Shown: positions 7,882-17,399 of the stretch, piece after piece | Layout of the letters: each line of letters starts with the position of its first letter | Numbering within the stretch: the stretch's first letter is position 1 | Source: Prescottella equi | Lineage (GTDB): Bacteria > Actinomycetota > Actinomycetes > Mycobacteriales > Mycobacteriaceae | DNA length: 64,000 bases | Assembly: GCF_002094305.1 (NCBI RefSeq) | Contig: NZ_LWTX01000005.1 | Location: 248,001-312,000 of the forward strand | Reading direction: 5' to 3' | Notes under the pieces: generated by a model | Told to the model about the DNA's origin: nothing | Seen by the model: only the letters and a program-made list of their open reading frames with translations | Databases searched by the model: none | Position numbers and translations under genes: made by a program

Positions 7882-9360
7882 ATGCGCAAAACCGTTGTCG
7901 CATTCGCTGCGGCGATCGCAGCGTGCTCAGCCGTCCTGTCGTCCACGACCGCTTCCGCGGCGCCACCGGCCACGCCGATCACCACGCTGCAGGCCGACGG
8001 CACCCACCTCGTCGACGGCTACGGACGCACCGTACTTCTGCACGGCGTCAACAATGTCGACAAGGATGCGCCCTACCTGTCCGCGGGTGAGACGCTCACA
8101 CCGCAGGACATCGACATCCTGGTCCGGCACGGCTTCAACACGGTCCGTCTGGGCACCTCGTTCGACGCGTTGATGCCGCAACGCGGGCAGATCGACGAGG
8201 CGTACCTCGACCGGCTCACCGGCGTGGTCGACGCCCTCACCGCCCGCGGGATCCACGTCCTGCTCGACAACCACCAGGACGGTCTCTCGAAGGCATGGGG
8301 TGGCAACGGCTTTCCCGAGTGGGCCATCGAGTCCCGACCGCGCGAGTGGGAACCGAACCCCGGGTTCCCGCTCTACTACCTGATGCCGAGCCTCAACGCG
8401 GGCTGGGACGAGGTGTGGGGCAACACGCACGGCGCGCTCGACCATCTCGGCACCGCGCTCGGCGCACTGGCCGAGCGCGTGGAGGGCAAACCGGGCGTGA
8501 TGGGGATCGAGCTGTTGAACGAGCCGTGGCCCGGGTCGCGGTTCCTCTCGTGCTTCCCGAACGGGTGCCCGGATTTCGACCGCACGTACCAGGCCACGAT
8601 GCAGAAACTGACCGACGCCGTTCGCGCACAGAACCCGACGATTCCGGTGTACTGGGAGCCCAACGTCACATGGAACCAGATGATGCCGTCGAATCTGTTC
8701 GCTCCACCCGTCACACCCGCCCTCACCACCGCCGACGTCGTCTTCGCGCCACACGACTACTGCATCCCCAGTCAGCTCGCCATCTATCTCGGACTGCCGC
8801 AAGCGCTGCGCGGGTTGTGTGTTCCGCAGCAGGACCTCACGTGGTCGAACATCGACGCGATCACCGAGCGCGCGAACGTCCCGACCGTGGTCACCGAGTT
8901 CGGCGACGGTGATCCGACGGTTCTGAAGAACACGCTCGCGCGTGCCGACGAACGCTTCATCGGTTGGCAGTACTGGCATTTCGGTGCCGGCAACGCCACC
9001 GACCCGTTCCTCGGCGAGGTGGGACGTAAGCTCGTACGCACGTATCCACAGGCCACGGCCGGTGAGCCCGGGCGGATGATCTTCGACGCCGACAACGGCG
9101 ACTTCGCGTACCGCTACACACCGCGGGCGGCGACGCGGCCCACCGAGATCTTCGTGTCGGATCTGCACTACCCGGACGGATACGCGGTGCAGGTCGACGG
9201 CGGACAGGTCACGTCCGCGCCCGGCGCCCGGATCGTCACCGTCGTCGCCGACGGCAGCGGACCGGTCACGGTCAAGATCAACCGTCCGGGCTCGGCGGGC
9301 GCCGAGGTGCCCGACGGTCCCATCGAGACGAGTTCGTCGGGCAGCTCCGGAAGCTCCTAG
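7882..9360 (+). CDS. Secreted endoglycoceramidase, glycoside hydrolase family 5
   Basis: Extracellular hydrolase that releases intact glycans from glycosphingolipids by cutting the oligosaccharide-ceramide bond. 492 residues; the Sec signal peptide is MRKTVVAFAAAIAACSAVL followed by an AxA-type site before APPATP. The GH5 barrel follows, with the acid/base Glu214 in LLNEPWPG and nucleophile Glu339 in VVTEFGDGD, close to the positions known for Rhodococcus endoglycoceramidase II. A beta-sandwich C-terminal domain and a Ser/Gly-rich end complete it. ATG at 7882 is chosen because it begins the signal peptide. The long perfect hairpin after the stop isolates it from metE. The enzyme family was first described in Rhodococcus. 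Confidence 0.9.
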   Translation: MRKTVVAFAAAIAACSAVLSSTTASAAPPATPITTLQADGTHLVDGYGRTVLLHGVNNVDKDAPYLSAGETLTPQDIDILVRHGFNTVRLGTSFDALMPQRGQIDEAYLDRLTGVVDALTARGIHVLLDNHQDGLSKAWGGNGFPEWAIESRPREWEPNPGFPLYYLMPSLNAGWDEVWGNTHGALDHLGTALGALAERVEGKPGVMGIELLNEPWPGSRFLSCFPNGCPDFDRTYQATMQKLTDAVRAQNPTIPVYWEPNVTWNQMMPSNLFAPPVTPALTTADVVFAPHDYCIPSQLAIYLGLPQALRGLCVPQQDLTWSNIDAITERANVPTVVTEFGDGDPTVLKNTLARADERFIGWQYWHFGAGNATDPFLGEVGRKLVRTYPQATAGEPGRMIFDADNGDFAYRYTPRAATRPTEIFVSDLHYPDGYAVQVDGGQVTSAPGARIVTVVADGSGPVTVKINRPGSAGAEVPDGPIETSSSGSSGSS

Positions 9361-9372
9361 GACCTTCCGAAC

Positions 9373-9421
9373 GCAGCACACCGGGAGCGGATCCGCAGAC
9401 GATCCGCTCCCGGTGTGCTGC
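9373..9421. terminator. Bidirectional terminator, perfect 21-bp stem
   Basis: Two 21-nt arms (9373-9393 and 9401-9421) are exact reverse complements around a 7-nt loop. They lie between the convergent endoglycoceramidase and metE genes and can serve both. Confidence 0.85.
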
Positions 9422-9435
9422 AAGGGTCGGCGTGC

Positions 9436-11724
9436 CTACCCCTGCGCGGCACGCCGCCGCAAACGCCGAGCCGCAGCCACGAGGTTGCGCAGCGACGGCT
9501 CGAGCTGCCAGTAGTGGCGGGTCTTGAGCCCGCCGTCGGGGTTGGCCCACAGCCGGTCGAGATCCACGGATTCGGCGGCCTCGGTGAGCAGCGCGTCGAG
9601 TTCGTCGATGTCGGGGATCCGGGCCGAACGGCTCTCGTACACACCGGGTCCGACGCCGTGCGTGAGCGCCTTCTCCTTGATGGCCTCGAGCACCCAGCTG
9701 ATCGACCGGGTCGCGACGATCGCCGTGACGTCGGCGTCGAGTCGTTCGATCGCCTCCACGACGGACCGCTGACCGGAGTAGGTCAGGTGCGTGTGAATCT
9801 GGGTCGCCGGCTTGGCGCCGCCCGTCGCGAGACGGAAAGCGTCGACGGCCCAGTCCAGGTACTCCTTGCGCCCGGTCTCCCGCAGCGGCAACAGTTCCCG
9901 GACGGCCGGCTCGTCGACCTGGATGATCGCGATACCGGCGGCCTCGAGATCGGCGATCTCGTCCCGGATGGCCAGCGCCAACTGGTCGGCGGTCTCGTGC
10001 AGCGGCTGGTCCTGGCGCACGAACGAGCGCGCCAGCATCGTGACCGGTCCGGTGAGCATGCCCTTGACCGGCTTGTCGGTCAGGGACTGCGCGTACGTGA
10101 TCCATTCGACCGTCATCGGCTTCGGACGACGGACGTCGCCGTACAGCACCGGCGGACGGGTGCACCGTGAGCCGTACGCCTGCACCCAACCGTTGTGGGT
10201 GAACGCGTAGCCCTCGAGCAGTTCGGCGAAGTACTGCACCATGTCGTTGCGCTCGTGCTCGCCGTGGACCAACACGTCCAGGCCGATGTCCTCCTGCAGC
10301 GCGATCGTCTTGGCGATCTCGTCCTGGATCCGCTTGTAGTACTCGTCCCAGTCGAGGCGTCCTTCACCCAGTTCGTAACGGGCCTGGCGGATCTCGTCGG
10401 TCTGCGGGAACGAGCCCAGCGTGGTCGCGGGCACGGGCGGCAGGTTCAGGCGTGCCTGCTGCGCGATCCGGCGCTCCTCGTACGGGGCGCGGACGCGATG
10501 CTCCGACTTGATCGCATTGACCCGGGCGCGGACGTCGTGCTTCTGCTTGAAGTGCACCGACGTCGGCTTCTTGCGCCACCGCTCCGACGGCCCCTCGGTG
10601 AGTGCCTTCGCGAGCGAGACCACTTCGCCCACCTTCTGTTTCGCGAAGGCGAGCCGGTCGGCAACGTCGCCCGGCATGTCGTACTCCATGAGCACGTCGT
10701 ACGGGACGTGCAGCAGTGAGCACGACGTCGAGACGACCAGATCGGGGGTGACGTCCTTGATCTGGTTGAGGTACGTCAGGGTGTTGAACCGGTCGACACG
10801 CCACACGTTGCGGCCGTCGACGATGCCCGCATAGATGCGCTTGCGGCGAATACCCGGCACCTTCGCCAGTTCCTCGGCGGTGATGCGCCCGTTGATCAGG
10901 TCCAGACCCAGCGCCTCGACGGGTGTCGCCGCCAGGATCGGCAGGGCCTCCCCCAGCGACCCGTACGGGCCGGTGACGAGGATGCGCGGACGCAGCGGCG
11001 CGTGGGCGAGCTTGTCGTACGCGCGGCCGAGAGCGGCGAGCTCATCCGCGGTCCGGTCCTCGGTGAAACACGGCTCGTCCAGCTGGACACACGTCGCGCC
11101 GGCCTTGGCCAGCTGCGCGAACAGCTTCTCGTACTCGGGCAGCAGCCGGTCGAGGAGGTCGAGGGGCGCGAAACCCTCTGCAGTGGAATCGGGCGCGATC
11201 TTCGACAGCAGCAGCAGCGAGAGTGGGCCGAGGACCACCGGGCGCAGCTCGATGCCGCGGGCCTTGGCGCGCTCGAACTCGTCGAGCAGCGTCTCCGAAT
11301 GCAGCTCGAACGTCGTGTTCTCCGACAGTTCGGGCTGCCGGTAGTGGTAGTTGGTGCCGAAGAAGCGCACCAGCTCGAGCGGCGGGAAGTCGGGCCGGCC
11401 GCGAGCCATCGTGAAGTAGAAGTCGAGCGGGTCCAGCTCACCCTCGAGCGGAGCGAACCGCTCGGGGACCGCGCCGAACAGCAGCGCGTTGTCGAGCACG
11501 TGGTCGTAGTAGGAGAACGTGTTGCCGGGGACCTGGGTCAACCCGGTGGCAGCCAGCTCGCTCCAGGTCTGCTCCTGCAGTTCCCTTGCGACGGAGACGA
11601 GTTCGGCCTTGGAGCCGGTGCCGTGCCAGTAGGCCTCGAGAGCACGCTTGAGTTCACGGCGGGGCCCGATGCGGGGGTATCCGAGGACGCTGGATCCGTA
11701 CCCGGCGGTGTTTGCGGCGGACAT
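9436..11724 (-). CDS. metE: Cobalamin-independent methionine synthase
   Basis: Transfers the methyl group of 5-methyltetrahydropteroyltriglutamate to homocysteine in the last step of methionine synthesis. 762 residues, the normal length. The N-terminal barrel includes GYPRIGPRRELKRALEAYW, and the C-terminal catalytic barrel carries zinc-site motifs (IHTHLTYSG with the HxH, and a distal SRSARIPDIDELDALLTEA). ATG at 11724 with AAAGG upstream. The leader has a GGCGGC-TAC-GCCGCC hairpin (11743-11757) but I see no cobalamin or SAM riboswitch. It lies downstream of fadB2, separated by a terminator-like hairpin. Confidence 0.95.
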   Translation of the reverse strand: MSAANTAGYGSSVLGYPRIGPRRELKRALEAYWHGTGSKAELVSVARELQEQTWSELAATGLTQVPGNTFSYYDHVLDNALLFGAVPERFAPLEGELDPLDFYFTMARGRPDFPPLELVRFFGTNYHYRQPELSENTTFELHSETLLDEFERAKARGIELRPVVLGPLSLLLLSKIAPDSTAEGFAPLDLLDRLLPEYEKLFAQLAKAGATCVQLDEPCFTEDRTADELAALGRAYDKLAHAPLRPRILVTGPYGSLGEALPILAATPVEALGLDLINGRITAEELAKVPGIRRKRIYAGIVDGRNVWRVDRFNTLTYLNQIKDVTPDLVVSTSCSLLHVPYDVLMEYDMPGDVADRLAFAKQKVGEVVSLAKALTEGPSERWRKKPTSVHFKQKHDVRARVNAIKSEHRVRAPYEERRIAQQARLNLPPVPATTLGSFPQTDEIRQARYELGEGRLDWDEYYKRIQDEIAKTIALQEDIGLDVLVHGEHERNDMVQYFAELLEGYAFTHNGWVQAYGSRCTRPPVLYGDVRRPKPMTVEWITYAQSLTDKPVKGMLTGPVTMLARSFVRQDQPLHETADQLALAIRDEIADLEAAGIAIIQVDEPAVRELLPLRETGRKEYLDWAVDAFRLATGGAKPATQIHTHLTYSGQRSVVEAIERLDADVTAIVATRSISWVLEAIKEKALTHGVGPGVYESRSARIPDIDELDALLTEAAESVDLDRLWANPDGGLKTRHYWQLEPSLRNLVAAARRLRRRAAQG

Positions 11725-11758
11725 GCGGATCGACCTTTCGTAGGCGGCTACGCCGCCC

Positions 11759-11798
11759 GTGCGCCTTTCCGGTAGCGGGAGCTACCAAAAAGGCGCAC
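11759..11798 (-). terminator. Two-part hairpin between fadB2 and metE
   Basis: Outer stem GTGCGCCTTT / AAAGGCGCAC (10 bp) and inner stem GGTAGC / GCTACC around a GGGA loop. On the minus strand it lies 18 bp after the fadB2 stop and 35 bp before the metE start. It is most simply a fadB2 terminator; an attenuator role for metE is possible. Confidence 0.55.
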
Positions 11799-11815
11799 GG
11801 GTGCGGAGCGCTTGT

Positions 11816-12712
11816 TCAGCTTGCCTTCTTCGTGACACGGCCGTTGTCGGCGTATTCGTAGAAGCCGGCGCCCGACTTCTTGCCGACGAGCCCTGCCTCG
11901 ACCATCCGCAGCAGCAGTGGCGGGGCCGAGTACAGCGGCTCCTTGAACTCCTCGTACATCGAGTCGGCGATCGACTTGACGGTGTCAAGTCCCACCAGAT
12001 CGGTCAGCGCGAGCGGACCCATCGGGTGCGCACATCCGAGCACCATCGCCTTGTCGACGTCTTCCTTGGTGGCGAAGCCCGACTCCACCATGCGGATCGC
12101 GGAGAGCAGGTACGGCACGAGCAACGCGTTGACGACGAAGCCGGACCGGTCCGCAGACCGCACGACCTGCTTGCCGAGCAGCTCGCTCGCGAACGCCTCC
12201 GCTCGTGCCGACACCGCGGGGCTGGTCTTGAGCGTGGTGACCAGTTCCACGAGCGGGAGGACGGGAACGGGGTTGAAGAAGTGCATGCCGATGACGCGTT
12301 CCGGCGCACTCGTCGCAATCCCCAGCTTCATGATCGGGATCGAGGACGTGTTCGATGCGAGCACCGCGTCCGGATCCGTGACGATCGAGTCGAGTTCGGC
12401 GAAGATCTCGCTCTTGATCTTCTCGTCCTCGACGACGGCCTCCACTACGAGCTGCCGGTCGGCGAAGTCGCCGAGGTCGGAGGTGAAGCGCAGCCGCCAG
12501 GCGGCCTGCTCCCGCTCGCGTTCGGTGATCTTGCCGCTGCTCACGCCACGGTCGAGCGAGCGCAGGATGCGCGAGCGTCCTGCTGCCGCGAGTTCGCGGC
12601 TCGGCTCGTACACCAGCACGTCGACGTGTGCACGGGCGCACACCTCGGCGATTCCGGAACCCATGATGCCGGCGCCGATCACGCCGACGCGCTGAATCTT
12701 TTCGCTGGTCAC
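11816..12712 (-). CDS. fadB2: 3-hydroxybutyryl-CoA dehydrogenase
   Basis: NAD(P)-dependent oxidation of (S)-3-hydroxyacyl-CoA, part of short-chain fatty acid and acetoacetyl-CoA metabolism. 298 residues. The Rossmann motif is VGVIGAGIMGSGIAEVCA near the N-terminus; SNTSSIPI and the catalytic His in IGMHFFNPVPVLPLVEL follow, then the C-terminal dimerisation domain with GFVVNALLVPYL. The GTG start at 12712 is set by GGAG 5 nt upstream; the frame is open further upstream without support. It follows aceA with a hairpin in the gap, the same gene pair as in M. tuberculosis (icl1-fadB2), and probably shares its induction by fatty acids. Confidence 0.92.
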   Translation of the reverse strand: MTSEKIQRVGVIGAGIMGSGIAEVCARAHVDVLVYEPSRELAAAGRSRILRSLDRGVSSGKITEREREQAAWRLRFTSDLGDFADRQLVVEAVVEDEKIKSEIFAELDSIVTDPDAVLASNTSSIPIMKLGIATSAPERVIGMHFFNPVPVLPLVELVTTLKTSPAVSARAEAFASELLGKQVVRSADRSGFVVNALLVPYLLSAIRMVESGFATKEDVDKAMVLGCAHPMGPLALTDLVGLDTVKSIADSMYEEFKEPLYSAPPLLLRMVEAGLVGKKSGAGFYEYADNGRVTKKAS

Positions 12713-12747
12713 GTCAGCTCCTTTTTCGGAAGTGGAGGTCGGGTCCC

Positions 12748-12789
12748 CGGGAGGGATCGACGTGGAGGACACCCCGCCGATCCCTCCCG
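12748..12789 (-). terminator. Intercistronic hairpin between aceA and fadB2
   Basis: Perfect 12-bp arms CGGGAGGGATCG / CGATCCCTCCCG around an 18-nt loop, 14 bp after the aceA stop. It may partly terminate or stabilise the aceA message, so that fadB2 is expressed at a lower level. Confidence 0.55.
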
Positions 12790-12803
12790 AGAGGTCGAGA
12801 GGC

Positions 12804-14093
<1,290 letters not shown>

Positions 14094-14212
14094 CGAAAGC
14101 TCCACTTCTTGTCTGCTGCTTCGACCGGTACGGATGTACTGCTTCACATCGTTGCCAGGCCGTTCGGATGTACGAACCGAGAATGACACAGCCGAAAACC
14201 GCCGTCTACCTG

Positions 14213-14330
14213 TTGCTAATGCCAATCTTCGCTAGCTTTTCATTTCAATCTGCAAAGCTTGCTAATTTTCGCAGCGCCAAGCAGTTGCTTGGGTTACCGA
14301 TCAGTAGCAATGAAAGTTACCCGCAAGTAG
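14213..14330 (-). promoter_or_regulatory. aceA upstream region with TTGCTAA boxes (candidate RamB sites)
   Basis: Noticeably AT-richer than its surroundings. TTGCTAAT occurs at 14213-14220 and TTGCTAATT at 14259-14267, the latter inside TGCAAAGCTTGCTAATT; GCTAGC is at 14231. A further element GTTACCCGCAAGTAG at 14316-14330 resembles one upstream of lpd. RamB of corynebacteria and mycobacteria binds TTTGCAAA-like sites at aceA and ramB, which these resemble. The rest of 14094-14541 shows no gene I can support. Confidence 0.5.
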
Positions 14331-14541
14331 GCCCTCACCTCGGGGTTAGCGCGAAAACCGGACAGGACCCCGAGAGGTGAAGTTGGACACGTCGGACACC
14401 CGAACCGGACAGCGCCCTCACCGAACCGTACGCAGGCTTGTGAGGGCAATCACAGGAATCGGACAGCGTTCCGTACACCGGAACGGTCGGGAATCGGCGT
14501 CACAGATACTTCGGGCCTCGCGGGTAGCCGCGACGGCGGCG

Positions 14542-15405
14542 CTACTGCCGGCCGAGAATGGCCACGCGCGCGAAGCCGTACCGCGCGTCGAGGGCAGCCG
14601 TCGACCCGGACAGGTCGTAGGCATGGGAGCCGAACTCGGCACACTCGATGACTGCGGAACCCGTGACGATCGGCGACAGCCGCGTGACCTCCCACTGGGT
14701 GTGGACCAGTGTCGGCATCTCCGCACCGGTCCCCGAGCCGCTCACGACGTCCTCCCGCCACGACTGACACGCGAGCCAGTCGGGGGTGAGCTGTACCTGT
14801 TCGCCGTCGCATTCGGCCAGCTCGACGTGGCCCACCACTCCCCTGCCGACCCCGTCGACCGGGGGGATGGAGAAGCCCATCCCGCCGACGCCGTTCACCA
14901 GGCTCAGCGCCGTGTGCGGCAGGTCCGGCAGCGAGAACGGGTCGCGGTCGCCCTCCTCGATGGGGGCGCCGACGAGGAAGTCCGACGTGTACGCGCTCTC
15001 GTCCTGCTCTCCCGGCAACAGACAGTTGCACGACATCCCGGCGAACAACCGACCGACCGGAACACCCACGGTGTCCGAATCCGCGGACAGTGGTTCGACG
15101 ATCCACACCGCCAGTTGGGGCCGATCCGCGACCGCAAACGGCTCGGGCAGGAGCGCGCGGGCGAATCCCCGGCTCACGTCTGTCGTGAGGACGAGCCAGC
15201 GGGCGGCCACGGCTACCGCGTCGGCCTCCGTCGCCGGCCCGGCGGTCTCGTCGTCCGGCGCTGCCGCCACCTCGACGGGGCCGACCGCGTCCGACGGCTC
15301 CACGGACCCCGACGCCACGGAACCGGATTCCACGGCGTCACTGGACGGGAGGAGTGTCGAAGCGCGAAGTCCGACGCGAGCTCGGCGCTTGGAGGTGAAG
15401 ATCAT
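14542..15405 (-). CDS. Conserved-looking hypothetical protein, unrecognised
   Basis: About 287 residues from ATG at 15405 (MIFTSKRRARVGLRASTLL) to the stop at 14542. The first 60 residues are Ser/Val/Ala-rich and low complexity. A folded region follows, with WLVLTTDVSRGFARALLPEPFAVADRPQLAVWIVEPL, LFAGMSCNCLLPGEQDESAYTS-type and SLVNGVGGMGFSIPPVDGVG motifs. The pattern loosely recalls acetoacetate-decarboxylase-like beta-barrels, but I cannot confirm it. It has no signal peptide or membrane helix. The ribosome site is weak (AGAGG). It sits between aceA and ramB where mycobacteria carry an acyl-ACP thioesterase-like gene; no resemblance to that is evident. Confidence 0.6.
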   Translation of the reverse strand: MIFTSKRRARVGLRASTLLPSSDAVESGSVASGSVEPSDAVGPVEVAAAPDDETAGPATEADAVAVAARWLVLTTDVSRGFARALLPEPFAVADRPQLAVWIVEPLSADSDTVGVPVGRLFAGMSCNCLLPGEQDESAYTSDFLVGAPIEEGDRDPFSLPDLPHTALSLVNGVGGMGFSIPPVDGVGRGVVGHVELAECDGEQVQLTPDWLACQSWREDVVSGSGTGAEMPTLVHTQWEVTRLSPIVTGSAVIECAEFGSHAYDLSGSTAALDARYGFARVAILGRQ

Positions 15406-15730
15406 CGTGGCCTCTGGCGGTTCCTGGTCGAATGCCGGGCCGACGCGGGGCCGACCGGCGACACTGCAGCAGAGAACGGCCCACGCCCGGTGCGGAGGGC
15501 GAGCGTGAACCGGGGGCTCCCGCCCTGCGGAGGGCGCCCACGTCCGTGCGCTCGGGACGCGCGAGCCCCCACCGCTCGCCCCAAACTGCCTAGCAACCAA
15601 TGCTTTACACAATCGATCAATGACTGTCGCCAAGCTTTTGCCACCGTCACCGAGATGTCAAGGCTTGTGCCTGAAACGTCATGTTCGGTCTGTTGTTCGT
15701 TTCGTCCGTGAACACCTCTCGGCGTGCCGA

Positions 15731-15774
15731 TGCTAAGCCGAGCCTTTGCACGGTTAGCAGGGCGCTCGTACGCT
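15731..15774 (+). promoter_or_regulatory. ramB promoter with TGCTAA...TTAGCA operator
   Basis: TGCTAA (15731-15736) and TTAGCA (15754-15759) form a 6-bp inverted repeat with a 17-bp spacer containing CCTTTGCAC. A -10 box TACGCT (15769-15774) is 7 nt before the ramB ATG, predicting a leaderless mRNA. The boxes match those at aceA, so autoregulation is likely. The remaining 15406-15730 holds no gene I can support. Confidence 0.55.
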
Positions 15775-15781
15775 GGCGAGC

Positions 15782-17191
15782 ATGTCCAAGACCTTCGTCG
15801 GCGCCCGGCTGCGACAGCTCCGCACCGAGCGTGGCCTGAGCCAGGCCGCCCTCGCCAAGACGCTGGACATCTCGGCCAGCTACCTCAACCAGATCGAGCA
15901 CGACGTGCGCCCGCTGACCGTGCCGGTGCTGTTGCGGATCAGTGAGGTGTTCGGGGTCGACACCACGTTCTTCTCGTCGCAGGACGACACCCGGTTGATC
16001 GCCGAGCTGCGCGAGGTGGCTCTCGACAAGGACATGGGCATCGACGCCGATGCGCAGGAGATCGCGGAGATGGTGTCGTCGCATCCGGGTCTGGCCAAGG
16101 CGATGGTGAACATGCACCGCCGCTTCCGGAACACGTCGGCGCAGTTGGCCGCGGCCACCGAGGACCGGTTCAGCGACGGCAGCGGCAGCGGGTCGATCAC
16201 GATGCCGCACGAGGAAGTGCGCGACTACTTCTATCAGCGGCAGAACTACATCCACGACCTCGACACCGCCGCGGAGGACCTCACCGCGCGCCTGCGCTTC
16301 CACCGCGGCGACATCGCCGACGGGATCGCCCGGCGGCTCGAGAACCTGCACGACGTCCAGATCGTCCGCCGCATCGATCTCGGCGAGAACGTGCTGCACC
16401 GCTACGACCCGGAGACCCGGGTGCTCGAGATCTCGCCCGCGCTGTCGGGTGGGCAGCAGGTGTTCAAGTTCGCGACCGAGCTCGCCTACCTCGAGTGCGG
16501 CGATCTGCTCCGCCGGCTGGTGGACGAGGGCAACTTCACCTCCGACGAGGCCCGCTCGCTCGCGATGCTCGGCCTCGCCAACTACTTCGCGGCGGCCACG
16601 GTGCTGCCGTACGGCCAGTTCCACGAGATCGCGGAGGACTTCCGGTACGACATCGAGCGGCTGTCGGCGTTCTACGCGATCAGCTACGAGACGATCTGTC
16701 ACCGGCTGTCGACGCTGCAGCGCCCGAAGCAGCGGGGCGTGCCGTGGTCGTTCGTCCGAGTCGACCGCGCCGGCAACATGTCGAAGCGTCAGTCCGCCAC
16801 CGGTTTCCACTTCTCGTCCAGCGGCGGCACGTGCCCGCTGTGGAACGTGTACGAGACGTTCGCGTACCCCGGCAAGATCATGACGCAGATCGCGCAGATG
16901 CCGGACGGCCGCAACTACCTGTGGGTGGCGCGCACCGTCGAGCGCCGCGCGCAGCGGTACGGGCAGCCCGGCAAGACGTTCGCGATCGGTCTGGGATGCG
17001 AGCTGCGGCACGCGCCGCGGGTGGTCTACGCCGACGGTCTCGATCTCGGTGGCAGCACCGCCACCCCGATCGGTGCCGGCTGCCGTGTGTGCGAGCGGAT
17101 GAACTGCCCGCAGCGGGCCTTCCCTCCCCTGGGCAAGGAACTCGACATCAACGAGCACCGCAGCTCGGTGTCGCCGTACACGATCCTCTGA
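15782..17191 (+). CDS. ramB: RamB-type regulator of acetate metabolism (XRE + ImmA/IrrE domain)
   Basis: Transcriptional regulator of glyoxylate-shunt and acetate genes in corynebacteria and mycobacteria. 469 residues. The N-terminal XRE HTH is at about residues 8-62 (LRQLRTERGLSQAALAKTLDISASYLNQIEHD). A central IrrE/ImmA-like region contains ATELAYLECGDLLRRLVDEG and LANYFAAATVLPYGQFHEIAEDFRYDIERLSAFY. The C-terminal short-chain fatty-acid regulator domain has a Cys-rich end (IGAGCRVCERMNCPQRAFPPLGKEL). The family's HExxH is replaced here (no intact metal motif seen), as in RamB. ATG at 15782 fits a leaderless promoter. It is divergent from the aceA side. Confidence 0.93.
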   Translation: MSKTFVGARLRQLRTERGLSQAALAKTLDISASYLNQIEHDVRPLTVPVLLRISEVFGVDTTFFSSQDDTRLIAELREVALDKDMGIDADAQEIAEMVSSHPGLAKAMVNMHRRFRNTSAQLAAATEDRFSDGSGSGSITMPHEEVRDYFYQRQNYIHDLDTAAEDLTARLRFHRGDIADGIARRLENLHDVQIVRRIDLGENVLHRYDPETRVLEISPALSGGQQVFKFATELAYLECGDLLRRLVDEGNFTSDEARSLAMLGLANYFAAATVLPYGQFHEIAEDFRYDIERLSAFYAISYETICHRLSTLQRPKQRGVPWSFVRVDRAGNMSKRQSATGFHFSSSGGTCPLWNVYETFAYPGKIMTQIAQMPDGRNYLWVARTVERRAQRYGQPGKTFAIGLGCELRHAPRVVYADGLDLGGSTATPIGAGCRVCERMNCPQRAFPPLGKELDINEHRSSVSPYTIL

Positions 17192-17399
17192 TCCACCAGC
17201 ACCTTTCCCGATAGTCGGGTCTCGTCCGTCGAGGCCGCGTGAGCTCCTGTTCATGCGTACGTAATACGCGACACGAACTCGTGATCCACAGACATTCCGG
17301 CGCAACAACTTCCGCCTACTGTCTCGAATCACGGATACAGCGTCGTATACGTACCTCTCCGCAGCTCAGCGTCATTCCTCTCGACGGAAAGGCTCGTTC

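Noticed and set aside
11725..11815. Cobalamin or SAM riboswitch in front of metE
   Set aside because: The leader is under 100 bp and contains only two simple hairpins; no conserved riboswitch core is visible.
14377..15711. Long plus-strand frame across the region between aceA and ramB
   Set aside because: Translation is Arg/Gly-rich without motifs; the minus-strand protein at 14542-15405 has far more protein-like composition.
17192..17399. GlnR or AmtR nitrogen-regulator boxes in the urt promoter
   Set aside because: Some GTAAT...ACACGAA similarity near 17260, but spacing and bases do not match the known consensus well enough.
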